A stretch of 64,000 nt of DNA. It comes from Chromobacterium phragmitis. Its GTDB lineage: Bacteria > Pseudomonadota > Gammaproteobacteria > Burkholderiales > Chromobacteriaceae. Every line of letters starts with the position of its first letter. The stretch's first letter is position 1. Of the stretch, positions 24,854 through 36,700 are shown one piece after another. The notes under the pieces were generated by a model, which was not told where the DNA came from, did no database searches, and saw only the letters and a list, made by a program, of their open reading frames with translations. Position numbers and translations under genes: made by a program. Where the stretch lies: contig NZ_CP029495.1 in the NCBI RefSeq assembly GCF_003325475.1, positions 3,534,001 to 3,598,000 of the forward strand. The letters run 5' to 3'.

Positions 24854-25063
24854 TCAGGTGATCGAGACATGGTCGGGACCCTGCTTCGATCGCGTCCCGC
24901 TCGTGTTCTCCTGGGTGGAGCCCGCGAACCAGACAGGCACATTATCCAGATCGGACCCGCCGGGCAGTAGCATGATTGTTGAGCGCTTGTGTGACGGGAT
25001 GTAATCAAAACCGTCTTGGCTTAACACTTTCGCAAAAGAATCGGTAGATAAGGCTGACGGCAT
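24854..25063 (-). CDS. Small hypothetical protein
   Basis: 69 residues, starting MPSALSTDSFAKVLS and ending GPDHVSIT. It is hydrophilic, with no signal peptide, membrane helix or cysteine. A long frame in this orientation ends 15 bp before a strong T8 terminator that no other gene would use; this is the main reason to accept it. Its codon use is less GC-extreme than its neighbours. The upstream ATG at 25108 would overlap the divergent thioesterase leader, so I used 25063, although its ribosome site is weak. I recognise no family. Confidence 0.45.
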   Translation of the reverse strand: MPSALSTDSFAKVLSQDGFDYIPSHKRSTIMLLPGGSDLDNVPVWFAGSTQENTSGTRSKQGPDHVSIT

Positions 25064-25110
25064 GATTTTGCCGTTATCATGGCGATTTGCCTGACGATTG
25101 GGAGCCAACC

Positions 25111-25536
25111 TTGACGACGCCGTTGCCGGTGCTGGATACGCGTTCCATCAGCATGCGCTGGGGAGACATGGACGCGGTGGGACATCTGAACAATACCTAT
25201 TATTTCCGCTATCTGGAGCAGATCCGCATCGAGTGGCTGCAGGCGCTGGGGTTCGGCATCGAGCCTGACGGCATCGGCCCTGTGCTGGCCAGCACCAGTT
25301 GCGTCTATCGCAAGCAACTGACCTATCCCGCCTTGCTGGACATCACCATCGAACTGGAAAAGCTGGGGCGCAGCAGCTTGAAGCTGCGCCACCATTTTTA
25401 CCGGCGGGACGATCCCGGCGTGGTTTACGCCAGTGCCGAGGTGCTGCTGGTGTGGGTGGATTACCAGGCGGAGAAATCGGTGCCGATTCCCGAGGCGATC
25501 CGAGAGGCGATAGCGCGTTCCGTGGAGACGGCCTGA
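25111..25536 (+). CDS. Acyl-CoA thioesterase, hot-dog fold (YbgC/4HBT family)
   Basis: 141 residues. The 4HBT signature is clear: 'MRWGDMDAVGHLNNTYYFRYLEQIRIEWL' pattern within residues 15-43, with the catalytic Asp in 'WGDMDAVGHLNN'. The family hydrolyses acyl-CoA thioesters in the cytoplasm. The best start is a TTG at 25111 with a GGGAG site 7 bp upstream; a TTG at 25087 gives eight more residues without a ribosome site. It is convergent with mnmC, with only 6 bp between the stops. Confidence 0.9.
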   Translation: MTTPLPVLDTRSISMRWGDMDAVGHLNNTYYFRYLEQIRIEWLQALGFGIEPDGIGPVLASTSCVYRKQLTYPALLDITIELEKLGRSSLKLRHHFYRRDDPGVVYASAEVLLVWVDYQAEKSVPIPEAIREAIARSVETA

Positions 25537-25542
25537 GTCTGC

Positions 25543-27525
25543 TTAGGGCGCGTCTGGGTCCACTTTGCGGCGAATCAGGTCGCGCAACAGGAAGCGGGAC
25601 GGATGGACGGCCCGCATCAGGTCGGCCGGCAATGGAGCGGGCTCTCCCTCCAGCAGCGATGCCAGGATTTCCCCTGACAGCGGCGCGGTGATCAGTCCGC
25701 GCGAGCCATGGGCGGCGTTGACGTATAGGCCATCCGCCCAGGGGCAGGCCGTTGCGGGCCGCAAGGTAGCGTCCCGCGCCAGTTCTCGGTAGGCGGCGAA
25801 GAAATCGCGCGCGGCCACCGCCGGGCCGATCAGCGGCAGATAGTCAGGGCTGGTGCAGCGGAAGGCGGCGCGCCCGCCCAGCTGTTCCGGCGCGTCTTCG
25901 GTCAGGCTGGCGCGCAGGTCCGGCGCCAGCGCGGCCAGCATGGCCAGATTTTCCGCGTGCTCGTCGTCGCGGACGGCGAGATCGTCGGCGTCGAATTTGA
26001 ACGTCGCGCCCAGGCAGTGGCGGCCGCCGCGGGCGGGGGAGAGGTAGCCCTCGCCGCACAGCACCGCGCGCAGGCGAAGGCTTTCCTCGCTGGCGGCGAT
26101 GCTGGTGATCTGTCCGCGTATTTTCTTCAGTGGCAGGTGGCGGGTGCTGTCGAATTGCGCGGTCTCCGCGGCGCCGGCCAGCACCACCGCGGAGGCGGTC
26201 GCCAATGGTCCGCTCTCATCGCTGACTGTCCAGCTGCGCTGCGCTGGGTTGTAGTCCAATTCCAGCGCGGTATGGCCGGTTTTGACCAGGATATTCGGAT
26301 GGTCGGCCAGTTTCTCCACCAGCGCTGGCGGATGCGCCCAGCCGCCTTGAGGGAAGTGCAGGCCACCAGTCGGCAGCGGCGTGCCGGCCAGTTCGCTGGC
26401 GCTTTCCCGGTCCAGTAGACGCATCACGGTTTCCGGCAGCCTCAGCGCGTCCAGCGCCCGTTGTTTCTCCGCTTCCTTCTCGTTGTGAGCCAGTTGCAGC
26501 ACGCCGCATGCCTGCCAGTCGTCGCCCTCGGGCAGCAAGCCGCGCAGCGCGCGCAGGCTGTAGGCGTAGCCGGACAGCACCAGCCGGGTCAGCGGCGTCA
26601 GGTGCGGCGACAGCTTGGCGTAGAGCACGCCCTGAGGGTTGCCTGAGGCTGCGCCGGCCAAGCCCGGCATGCGTTCGACGATAGTCACCTGCCAGCCCCT
26701 CAGGGCCAGGCTGCGCGCGCTTGCCGCGCCGGCCAGCCCGCCGCCGATGACGACGGCGCTGCGTTCGCGCCAGCGCGGCTCCGGGCGGGCGAACCAAGGC
26801 GCTTGCCAGTCCGGCGCGGGCGGCGTGGCGATCCAGCCGTGGCTGATGTGGCGCTTTTTGCCGTGGCCAGGCGCTTTTTTGACTTCGAATCCGGACGCCG
26901 CCAGGCCGCGGCGCACCTCTCCGGCGCTGGTGAACGTCGCGAAGCTGGCTCCGGGGGCGGATAGGCGCGCCATCCGGTCGAATAGGGCTTGCTGCCACAT
27001 GCCGGGATTCTTGGCGGGCGCGAAACCATCCAGAAACCAGGCGTCGACGCGGGCGTCCAGTTGCGGCAGCGTCTCCAGCACGTCGCCTATCATCAGCGTC
27101 AGCGTCACTCTGCCGTCGGCCAATACGAAGCGGTGCCAGCCTGGCGTCAGTACGTCGTACTGCGCCAGCAATTGGCCGGAGAGGTCGGCGAGCTCCGGCC
27201 ACAAGGCCAGCGCCTGGGCCAGATCGACCGGGGTCAGCGGGTATTTTTCGGCGCTGACGAAATGCAGCCGCGCGCCGGCCGGCGCGCGCGCATCGAAGCA
27301 CTGCCAAGCGCACAGGAAATTCAAGCCGGTGCCGAAACCGGTTTCCGCGATGGTGAAGCCATCATGAGGCAGCAGCGCGGCGAAGCGCTCTGCCAGTTGA
27401 TTGTGGCGCAGGAAGACGTGGCGGGTTTCCTCCAGGCCGGACGCGCGCGAGAAATAGACGTCGCCGAAAACGGCGGACATGGGTTGGCCGTCTTGCCAGG
27501 ACAGTTGGGCGTGGGAGTGGGTCAT
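25543..27525 (-). CDS. mnmC: Bifunctional tRNA (mnm5s2U34) biosynthesis protein MnmC
   Basis: 660 residues, matching the fused enzyme. The N-terminal ~240 residues are the SAM methyltransferase (MnmC2): 'AETGFGTGLNFLCAWQ' is the SAM loop and 'WFLDGFAPAKNPGMW' the catalytic block. The C-terminal part, from the FAD motif 'VVIGGGLAGAASA' near residue 258, is the FAD-dependent oxidase (MnmC1), with 'HGSRGLITAPLSGE' near the end. Together they convert cmnm5(s2)U34 to mnm5(s2)U34 in the wobble position of tRNAs including Lys, Glu and Arg. The ATG at 27525 starts at the conserved N-terminus. A perfect 10-bp hairpin lies just upstream. Confidence 0.96.
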   Translation of the reverse strand: MTHSHAQLSWQDGQPMSAVFGDVYFSRASGLEETRHVFLRHNQLAERFAALLPHDGFTIAETGFGTGLNFLCAWQCFDARAPAGARLHFVSAEKYPLTPVDLAQALALWPELADLSGQLLAQYDVLTPGWHRFVLADGRVTLTLMIGDVLETLPQLDARVDAWFLDGFAPAKNPGMWQQALFDRMARLSAPGASFATFTSAGEVRRGLAASGFEVKKAPGHGKKRHISHGWIATPPAPDWQAPWFARPEPRWRERSAVVIGGGLAGAASARSLALRGWQVTIVERMPGLAGAASGNPQGVLYAKLSPHLTPLTRLVLSGYAYSLRALRGLLPEGDDWQACGVLQLAHNEKEAEKQRALDALRLPETVMRLLDRESASELAGTPLPTGGLHFPQGGWAHPPALVEKLADHPNILVKTGHTALELDYNPAQRSWTVSDESGPLATASAVVLAGAAETAQFDSTRHLPLKKIRGQITSIAASEESLRLRAVLCGEGYLSPARGGRHCLGATFKFDADDLAVRDDEHAENLAMLAALAPDLRASLTEDAPEQLGGRAAFRCTSPDYLPLIGPAVAARDFFAAYRELARDATLRPATACPWADGLYVNAAHGSRGLITAPLSGEILASLLEGEPAPLPADLMRAVHPSRFLLRDLIRRKVDPDAP

Positions 27526-27537
27526 CGATATCAGGCG

Positions 27538-27560
27538 CCGCCGCCCGACGCGGGCGGCGG
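27538..27560. other. Perfect 10-bp hairpin just upstream of mnmC
   Basis: CCGCCGCCCG (27538-27547), ACG, CGGGCGGCGG (27551-27560) lies 13 bp before the mnmC start and downstream of the barrel gene. It has no T-run, so it could be a weak terminator of the barrel gene or a structure in the mnmC leader. Confidence 0.5.
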
Positions 27561-27637
27561 AAAGGAATTCGGATGGCGGTATTGTCTCACGCCCGCCTCC
27601 GGCGTTCCAGGCATGCGCCCGGGCCATGCGCGGGCGG

Positions 27638-28111
27638 TTAGAAGGTCCATCGCAGATTGAAGGTGGTGACCGAAGTCTTGGGGTGGTGGCTCCCTACGTT
27701 GACTCTGGGCAGATAGCCTACTTCGAGCGCGAACGATTTCGTGCCCAGGCTGAGGGTGGGCAGCGCGGCCGGGCCGTTGTGGCCGGAACCGTGCAGGTAG
27801 CCGGCCTGCAGGCCGATGCCGGCGATGACAGGTCCGAACATCTCCCACTCCCGCCTCCAGCCCAGCGTGGCGTAGTTGGCGTTTTTGCGGAATGAGTCCC
27901 GGTAGGCGCCGGCGCGGGCGAACCAGCGGCCGCGATCCTGATCGCCGGAAAACGCCCACTCGGCGCCTGCGCCGGGATTGTCCTGATTGAGATTGCAAGT
28001 GGAGCAGCCATGGTGGACGGAGGCGCCGAACAGCAGCAAGGAAAAATCGTCGGCTTGGGCGCGGCAGGCGAGAAGGGTCAAGCCGACAACGAGCAAGGCG
28101 TTGCGTTTCAT
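27638..28111 (-). CDS. Small outer-membrane beta-barrel protein, function unknown
   Basis: 157 residues with a signal peptide (about 1-20, ending CRAQA). The mature part alternates hydrophobic and polar residues in strands and ends in 'TFNLRWTF', a C-terminal Phe typical of outer-membrane barrels. Gly/aromatic-rich strands such as 'ARAGAYRDSFRKNANYATLGWRREW' are of the kind seen in small 8-strand barrels. One Cys pair ('CSTC') near the mature N-terminus may be oxidised. The ATG at 28111 has an AAGGGGG site 6 bp away, which favours it over the ATG at 28117. It may be cotranscribed with mnmC or read alone. Confidence 0.75.
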   Translation of the reverse strand: MKRNALLVVGLTLLACRAQADDFSLLLFGASVHHGCSTCNLNQDNPGAGAEWAFSGDQDRGRWFARAGAYRDSFRKNANYATLGWRREWEMFGPVIAGIGLQAGYLHGSGHNGPAALPTLSLGTKSFALEVGYLPRVNVGSHHPKTSVTTFNLRWTF

Positions 28112-28206
28112 GGACATCCCCCTTGTTTTGACAATGGATTTAAAATCGACAGCTATTTATGCCATGTTGTGATTTGAGCGTAGTCAATCGCCGGCGTTTG
28201 ACAACT

Positions 28207-28235
28207 CTTGAAATGGCCGCGTCCCTCCCCAAAAT
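28207..28235 (+). promoter_or_regulatory. Heat-shock (sigma-32 type) promoter of clpB
   Basis: CTTGAAA (28207-28213), a 13-bp spacer, then CCCCAAAAT (28227-28235), close to the sigma-32 consensus CTTGAAA-N13/14-CCCCATnT. It lies 37 bp upstream of the clpB start, as expected for this chaperone. Confidence 0.75.
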
Positions 28236-28271
28236 GGAAGTCATCGACAGATTTTCCGGGGAGCCGACAAC

Positions 28272-30851
<2,580 letters not shown>

Positions 30852-30875
30852 GTCGGCCGCCGCCGGGAGTCAAAG

Positions 30876-30907
30876 AAACGGCCGCTTCGTTTGACGCGGC
30901 CGTTTTT
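30876..30907. terminator. Bidirectional terminator between clpB and tag
   Basis: AAACGGCCGC (30876-30885) pairs with GCGGCCGTTT (30896-30905), followed by TT on the plus strand; the minus strand reads TTTCTTTGA after the stem. It serves the convergent genes. Confidence 0.85.
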
Positions 30908-30932
30908 CATGTACAGGCCAGAGACGCCAAGC

Positions 30933-31496
30933 TTAGCCGGCAGGATGCAGGTAACAATCCGGCAAGTGGTCGTTGACCACGCCGCAGGCCTGCAGATAGG
31001 CATAGATGACCGTGCTGCCGACGAAATTCATGCCCGCCTTCTTCAATTCCTTGCTGATGCGGTCGGACAGTTCGGTGCTGGCGGGCACGCGCTCGTCATC
31101 GCGCTGGCGCACGATGGGCTGGCCATCCACATGCGCCCACAGCCAGTCGGCGAAGCTGCCGTGTTCACGCTGCATCCTCATAAACACCTTGGCGTTGCGG
31201 ATGGCGCTGTGGATTTTCAGCCGGTTGCGCACGATGCCGGGGTTCTGCATCAAGCGCTCGGCGTCGTTGTCGCTCATGGCCGCCACCTTGGCCGGGTCAA
31301 AGTTGTGGAAGGCCGCGCGGTAGCCTTCGCGTTTTCTCAATATGGTGATCCAGGACAGGCCGGCCTGGGCGCCCTCCAGCACCAGCATCTCGAACAATTT
31401 GCGGTCGTCCCGTTCCGGGCGGCCCCATTCCGTGTCGTGGTAGTCGACATAGAGCGGATCATCTCCGCACCATGGGCAGCGTGGCGCATCAGTCAT
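30933..31496 (-). CDS. tag: DNA-3-methyladenine glycosylase I
   Basis: 187 residues, the normal Tag length. It excises 3-methyladenine from alkylated DNA. The N-terminal 'RCPWCGDDPLYVDYHDTEWG' region and C-terminal 'GVVNDHLPDC' carry the Cys and His residues that form the Tag zinc snap. 'LFEMLVLEGAQAGLSW' holds the catalytic-pocket Glu and aromatic residues. I used the ATG at 31496, which has a GGAGAAA site; upstream codons lack features. It is convergent with clpB. Confidence 0.96.
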   Translation of the reverse strand: MTDAPRCPWCGDDPLYVDYHDTEWGRPERDDRKLFEMLVLEGAQAGLSWITILRKREGYRAAFHNFDPAKVAAMSDNDAERLMQNPGIVRNRLKIHSAIRNAKVFMRMQREHGSFADWLWAHVDGQPIVRQRDDERVPASTELSDRISKELKKAGMNFVGSTVIYAYLQACGVVNDHLPDCYLHPAG

Positions 31497-31766
31497 GCAA
31501 TGATTTCTCCAGGTTTTTCGGGCGGAGCGAGTTCTCGGGCAGGGTTTCGGCCGCTCCGAGGCCTTCGTGTCGGCACGGTCTTGTGCTGCCATATTTGTCA
31601 GCCTATACATGGTATTACGCAATGCCTGCTTACGCGAATGTCTTAGCGAGATGATGGCGCGGGCATCGCGTATCCATTTGGTTTTCCGCAGCTCTCACTC
31701 TCCCGGGCGATTACGGCCATCCCGCCCAGGGTCGACCTCGCCGCGCATGGAAAGGGGCAATCTGGC

Positions 31767-32984
31767 ATGGAGCTGAAACCCAAGCGTTTCCTGGTTCTGG
31801 ACGATCAGCTGGTTTTGCGCAAGCTGATTTCGCGCCAAGCCAGCTTCTTCAGCCGCTTCGCGGTGGACATTGACGAGTTCAGCGATCCGGCAGAAGCGCT
31901 GCGCAGCATTGCCGAGGGCGGCTACCATCTGATCATCACGGATATCGGCATGCCGGGCATGAATGGCATCGACTTCATCAAGAATGTCGCCAGACTGGGC
32001 TACCGCTCGGCCTTGCTCATCATCTCCGGCTATGACGGAAAAACGCTGCAGACCATAGCCGACATGTCGGCCAATCTGGGCATCGCCTGTGCCCGCTTCC
32101 TGTCCAAACCCTATTCGGCGGAGGCCTTCGTCGCCTCGCTCAACGGCATCTTCAACGAAATGGAGCGGCGCGCCGCGCCCGCGGCGAGCGATGTCGAGTC
32201 GTTGCTGGCGGAGTTGAGCGCCGAGAGCTTTCGTTTGGAGTTCGCGCCTGTCCGAGCGCTGTCCAGCCGCAAGCTGGTCGCCTTTTCATTGACGGCGCTG
32301 CTGCTGCGGGATGGCGGGCGGCTGCCGCTGGAAAAATTGTTGGAATTGTTGTCAGGAAGGCGAGGCGCGTCCCCTGCCGCGCTGGAGATGCTGGTGGAGC
32401 GGGTGGCCCGTCTGTTGCAGGATACGCGTTCTGCTTGCGGGGCGGAGGAGTGTCGGGTGGATATCCGCATCGACGAGGCTTGCCTGTCCGCCGACAATGT
32501 GTTCGATCATTGCTTCGTCGCGCTGCAGCAGTATCAGGTATCGCCTGCCAGTCTCGGCTTCGAACTCGCAGATGGGCTCAATCGCCGTTCGGATGGATTG
32601 TGCTTCGAGAATATCGCCAAGATCAAGTATCTGGGTTTCCGTCTGCTGGCAGGCGGCTTTGGCCAGGGCTCGTTGACGGTCAGCAATCTCTTTCGCCTGC
32701 CGTTCGACCAGGTGAGCGTTCCGATGGAGACGTTGCAGTGGATGCGCGCGTTGAGGGGGGAGGAGCCAGCGGCTTTCCAGATGCTGCGGTCCTTCGGATT
32801 GGGACAGGCTGAGGTGTGCGCCACCGAGCTTGACGACGATGACGCCGTTTCGGTCGCGCGGGCCATGGGCTGTACGCAAGGCCGAGGCGATGCGGTGTCG
32901 TTGGTGGTGCCGGAGGAGGAGTTGCTGCAGGAGATCGCCGCCGTGCCGAATGGCAGCCCAGCTTCAAGCGAAACCCCTGTGTAA
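31767..32984 (+). CDS. Response regulator with a degenerate (non-catalytic) EAL domain
   Basis: 405 residues. The N-terminal receiver domain (1-125) is intact: Asp12/Asp13 ('LDDQ'), phospho-acceptor Asp59 in 'IITDIGMPGMNG', and a Lys in 'LSKPYS'. Residues ~145-395 align by pattern with an EAL (c-di-GMP phosphodiesterase) domain. The name motif is replaced by 'FSLTALLLRDGG', the Glu of 'ITE' region by 'LGFELADGL', the metal pair DDFGTG by 'GGFGQGS', the catalytic Lys strand by 'VSVPME', and the late EGVE by 'CATELDD'. All expected metal ligands are lost, so it should not hydrolyse c-di-GMP but might bind it or a partner. It starts a three-gene operon; an AAAGGGG site precedes the ATG. Confidence 0.85.
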   Translation: MELKPKRFLVLDDQLVLRKLISRQASFFSRFAVDIDEFSDPAEALRSIAEGGYHLIITDIGMPGMNGIDFIKNVARLGYRSALLIISGYDGKTLQTIADMSANLGIACARFLSKPYSAEAFVASLNGIFNEMERRAAPAASDVESLLAELSAESFRLEFAPVRALSSRKLVAFSLTALLLRDGGRLPLEKLLELLSGRRGASPAALEMLVERVARLLQDTRSACGAEECRVDIRIDEACLSADNVFDHCFVALQQYQVSPASLGFELADGLNRRSDGLCFENIAKIKYLGFRLLAGGFGQGSLTVSNLFRLPFDQVSVPMETLQWMRALRGEEPAAFQMLRSFGLGQAEVCATELDDDDAVSVARAMGCTQGRGDAVSLVVPEEELLQEIAAVPNGSPASSETPV

Positions 32985-32993
32985 GGAGATGCG

Positions 32994-33728
32994 ATGATTT
33001 CGGTCGACCTGGCCCGCCTGCGCATCATGATAGTCGACGACCAGACGCTGGTCAGAACGCTGATTTCGCAGGCTTTGCAGAGCATGGGCATCAAGCAGGA
33101 GCATATTTTCCAGGCGGCGGACGGCACGGCGGCCATGCGGCTGCTGGATATCCGCATGGTGGACATCGTGTTGTGCGATGTGCAGATGCAGCCGATGAAC
33201 GGTATGGATCTGCTCAAGGAGCTGCGCTGCGGCCATACCGCCAACGTGTCCAATCTGCCCTTCGTCTTCTTGTCCGGCCACGCGGACCGGACCAATGTGG
33301 TGCTGGCCAGCCAGCTGCATGCCGACGGCTTTGTGGTGAAGCCGCCCAAGCCGGCGGATGTGGAAAAGGCGATACAGGTGGCGATGAGCCGCGAGCGCCC
33401 GGAGATTGATCCGTTCAGCTATTACAACGTGGCCACAGGCACCGAGTACGACAAGAAGGTATTCGGCCGGTTGTTCGAAACCCGGTCGCCAGTCAGCCAG
33501 GAAGAGCCTGAGGAGCGCTGTCTGACGCTGGACAAGATCAAACCCGGCTCGCTGCTGACCCGGGACCTGCGCAGCAGAGCGGGGCATCTGCTTTTGCCGC
33601 GGGGCGCCACCATCTCCGCCAACCAGCTTACCGTGCTGCGGGATTACAGCGAACGCTACGGCGTCGCGCACATCTATGTGTCGGAAGGCGACGAGGTGGC
33701 CGCAAACCCTTCGGTGGCGAGGCACTAA
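32994..33728 (+). CDS. Response regulator with a small C-terminal domain of the HD-GYP-companion type
   Basis: 244 residues. The receiver domain (1-130) has Asp15/Asp16 ('VDDQ'), phospho-acceptor Asp62 ('VLCDVQMQPMNG') and Lys in 'VVKPPK'. After a linker, residues ~170-235 read 'LDKIKPGSLLTRDL..GHLLLPRGATIS' and '..HIYV', resembling the small domain that precedes HD-GYP domains in RpfG-like proteins; the HD-GYP domain itself is absent. No helix-turn-helix is seen. It begins 9 bp after the first regulator's stop with an AAGGAG site, and the kinase starts 3 bp after its own stop. Confidence 0.85.
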   Translation: MISVDLARLRIMIVDDQTLVRTLISQALQSMGIKQEHIFQAADGTAAMRLLDIRMVDIVLCDVQMQPMNGMDLLKELRCGHTANVSNLPFVFLSGHADRTNVVLASQLHADGFVVKPPKPADVEKAIQVAMSRERPEIDPFSYYNVATGTEYDKKVFGRLFETRSPVSQEEPEERCLTLDKIKPGSLLTRDLRSRAGHLLLPRGATISANQLTVLRDYSERYGVAHIYVSEGDEVAANPSVARH

Positions 33729-33731
33729 GCC

Positions 33732-36700
33732 ATGCAGCTGGGCGGACGCAGCCGCAGCCAGGCGATGTCGATAGGGCGAAGCGTGCTCGCTATCGTGTTT
33801 CTGCTGGGCGCCGCCCAGGCAGGGGTGATGGTGCTGTTGCAGTTGTCGGCCTGGAGAGCCTATCAGCAGTCCGAGCTATTGGTGCATTTGAATCAGGATG
33901 TGGTCCAACTGAGCGGTTTTTCCGATCTGCAATTGCGGGAAAGCGGGATGCTGATGTCCGGCCTGCTGACGGGAGCGTCAACGTCCGATGAGCTGGCGCG
34001 ACAGGCTCGGCAGGTGGATGAGCGCTTCCTTACGCTGGTTACCGCCTGGCATGGCCATGAGGACGCCAGAACCGCGGAGCGCATCGCCAAGCTGCGGGAA
34101 CTGGTTCGCCAGTACCAACAGCTGCGGATTGACGCCAGGCAGGCGATGCAGTCGGGAGGCGGTACGAACGAGGCGCTGCTGCGCCGCCTGTATGAGCAGA
34201 CCCGGGATGTGCAAGGACAAATCCAGTTGCTGCTGGATGCCGCCGTCGCCGACATGGCCTCGGGCGGCGACTCCCGAGTGGGAAACCTGGCCTGGCTGAG
34301 GCAGGATGCCGTGGCGCTGGACTATTGGTTCCGTTCTGGCGCGCAGGCGCTGGTGGTGCGTGCGGGGCTCAAGCATAGGCTGGACCGCCGGGCGGAGGAG
34401 GAGCTGGCGCGAGGCGTGGGGGCCGGCATGCTGATGCTGAAGCGGCTGCAGTCTCGGCTGGACAGCATTGGCGACGCGGGCCTGTCGAGCCAACTACCCG
34501 ACATCGCCATGCAGGGAAATCGCCTGCAGCTGTTGACGCAGATACAACTGGAGCAAATGGATGGGCGGCTGCAGTTCAGCCAGGCGACGGACTATCGGCA
34601 AAACCAGCGGCAACTGGAGGTTGTGCTGGAGCGAGCCCAGGCGTTGATTGCCGCCAAGGCGGAGCAGAGGTTGCGGGAGAACCGTTCCCACTATCTTGGC
34701 ATCTTGTTGCGAGAGGGCGTGTTCGGGCTGGCCATGCTAGCCTTGCTGGCTTTCCTGTCTTATGTGGTGGTGCGCAAGGTGCTCAAGCCGCTGGACTTCC
34801 TGCAGCGGATGCTGGATGTATCCGGCGATGCGATGCTGGTGGTTGACCAGAATGGCGTGATCGACATGGCCAACGAGGGCGCCGGGCGCATGTTCGGATA
34901 TCCGATGAGCGCCTTGGTGGGCATGCCGGCGCGGCAGCTGTTCGTGGTGGACGACGAGTTGCTGTCGGTGCTGGCCGCGCTGGAGGTGCAAACCGGGCGC
35001 TCCATGCCGGTGGAGGGCATGGGCAGCGGCGGCGAGCGCTTCCACGCGATGCTGAGCGTGGGGCGATTCCAGGAGGACGCGAACCGGCCGCTGGACATCC
35101 TCATCGTGCGCGACGAGCACAAGCGGCGCTTGGCGGAAAGCTCGCTGGAGCGAAGCGTGGCCCTGCTGTCGGTGATTTCGGAAATCGAGGCCATGTTGCT
35201 GTCCCGGGCGGAGCGCGGAGCGGTGTTCCAGAGGCTGCACAACACTTTTCTCGATTTCACCAGCTCGGAGCAATGCCTGCTGGTCGCATGGGCGGTGAGC
35301 GAGGAGGGAGAAGAGGGCCTGGTGCCCCAGGCCGGCTCCTGGCCTGATTTCCTTCCCTTGCCGCAGCAGCTGTCGCAAGCGGAAATGCCGCTGGCGGCGC
35401 TATTCCGCAGCTTGACGGCGCAGCCGTCCTGGGTCTCGCTGCCGGTGATGCTGGGCGGCGAGGCGGCGGCCGGCGTGTGCCTGCTGCGGCCCACGCTGTC
35501 GCAACTGGGCATCAGCATCCTGCCCTTGCTGGGCGCTTACGCCAACATCCTGGGTTTCTATGCGGAAGAGGATCGGCGCAAACTGTCCGAGGCGCAGTTG
35601 CGCGCGGTGCTGCAGGAAGAGGAGGCGGTGTATTCGGCGTCGCCTGTGGGCCTATTGCGCTTGAACGAGCACTTCCAGATCACCCGCGCCAACCTCACCG
35701 CAGAAAGCATATTCGATGTCGGCGACGAATACGGCCTGTCCGGCATGCACTTGATGGAGCTGCTGGCGTCGGAGCATGGCTGGTACGAACTGGCCGAACA
35801 GATGTCCAAGATGCAGCAGGACAACGCGCGCATCCACTGCGAGCTGGAGTGCCTGACCGGCACTGGCAGGCCGATCTGGGTGTTGTTCGAGGGGCAGCTG
35901 CTGTTCCCGGACGCCAGCGAGTCGGTGATCATCCTGGCCTGCCTCGACATCACCGAGCGCAAGATGGCCGAGTTCGAATTGCGGATGGCGCGCGACCAGG
36001 CCAACGCGGCCAACCGCGCCAAGAGCGCCTTCCTGGCCACCATGAGCCACGAAATCCGCACGCCGATGAACGGCGTGCTGGGCATGCTGGAGCTGCTGGC
36101 GATGACCAAGCTGGATGCCGAGCAGCAGGATACCGTGGGCACGATACAGGACTCGGCCAACACGCTGCTGCGGCTGATAGACGACATCCTGGACTTCTCG
36201 AAGATCGAGGCGGATCGTCTGGAAATCGTGCCTACCCGCACCGCGATCCGGCCGTTCATGGACAGCGTGCGCAGCCTTTACCACGAAAACGCCAGCAAGA
36301 AGGGCCTGGAACTGTCGCTGACGCTGGATGGGAAGCTGGCGCCTACCTTGATCATCGACCCGTTGAGGGTCCGTCAGATTCTGCAGAACTTCATCAGCAA
36401 CGCCATTAAGTTCACCTCTAGCGGCCGGGTGGACATCCGAGTCAAGGTGATGGACACGGTAGCCAATTACCAGGTGCTGTCCTTCGAAGTGGAAGACACC
36501 GGCATCGGCATGTCGCAGGAGCAATTGAGCAAGCTGTTCCAGCCCTTCACTCAGGCGGATTCGGAAACCACCCGCCGCTTTGGCGGCACTGGCCTGGGCC
36601 TGGCCATCTGCCGCCGCTTGGCCGGGCTGATGGGCGGGCACGTGGAGATGGAGAGCGAGCAGGGCAAGGGCAGCTGCGCACGCCTGCTGATGGAGGTGGA

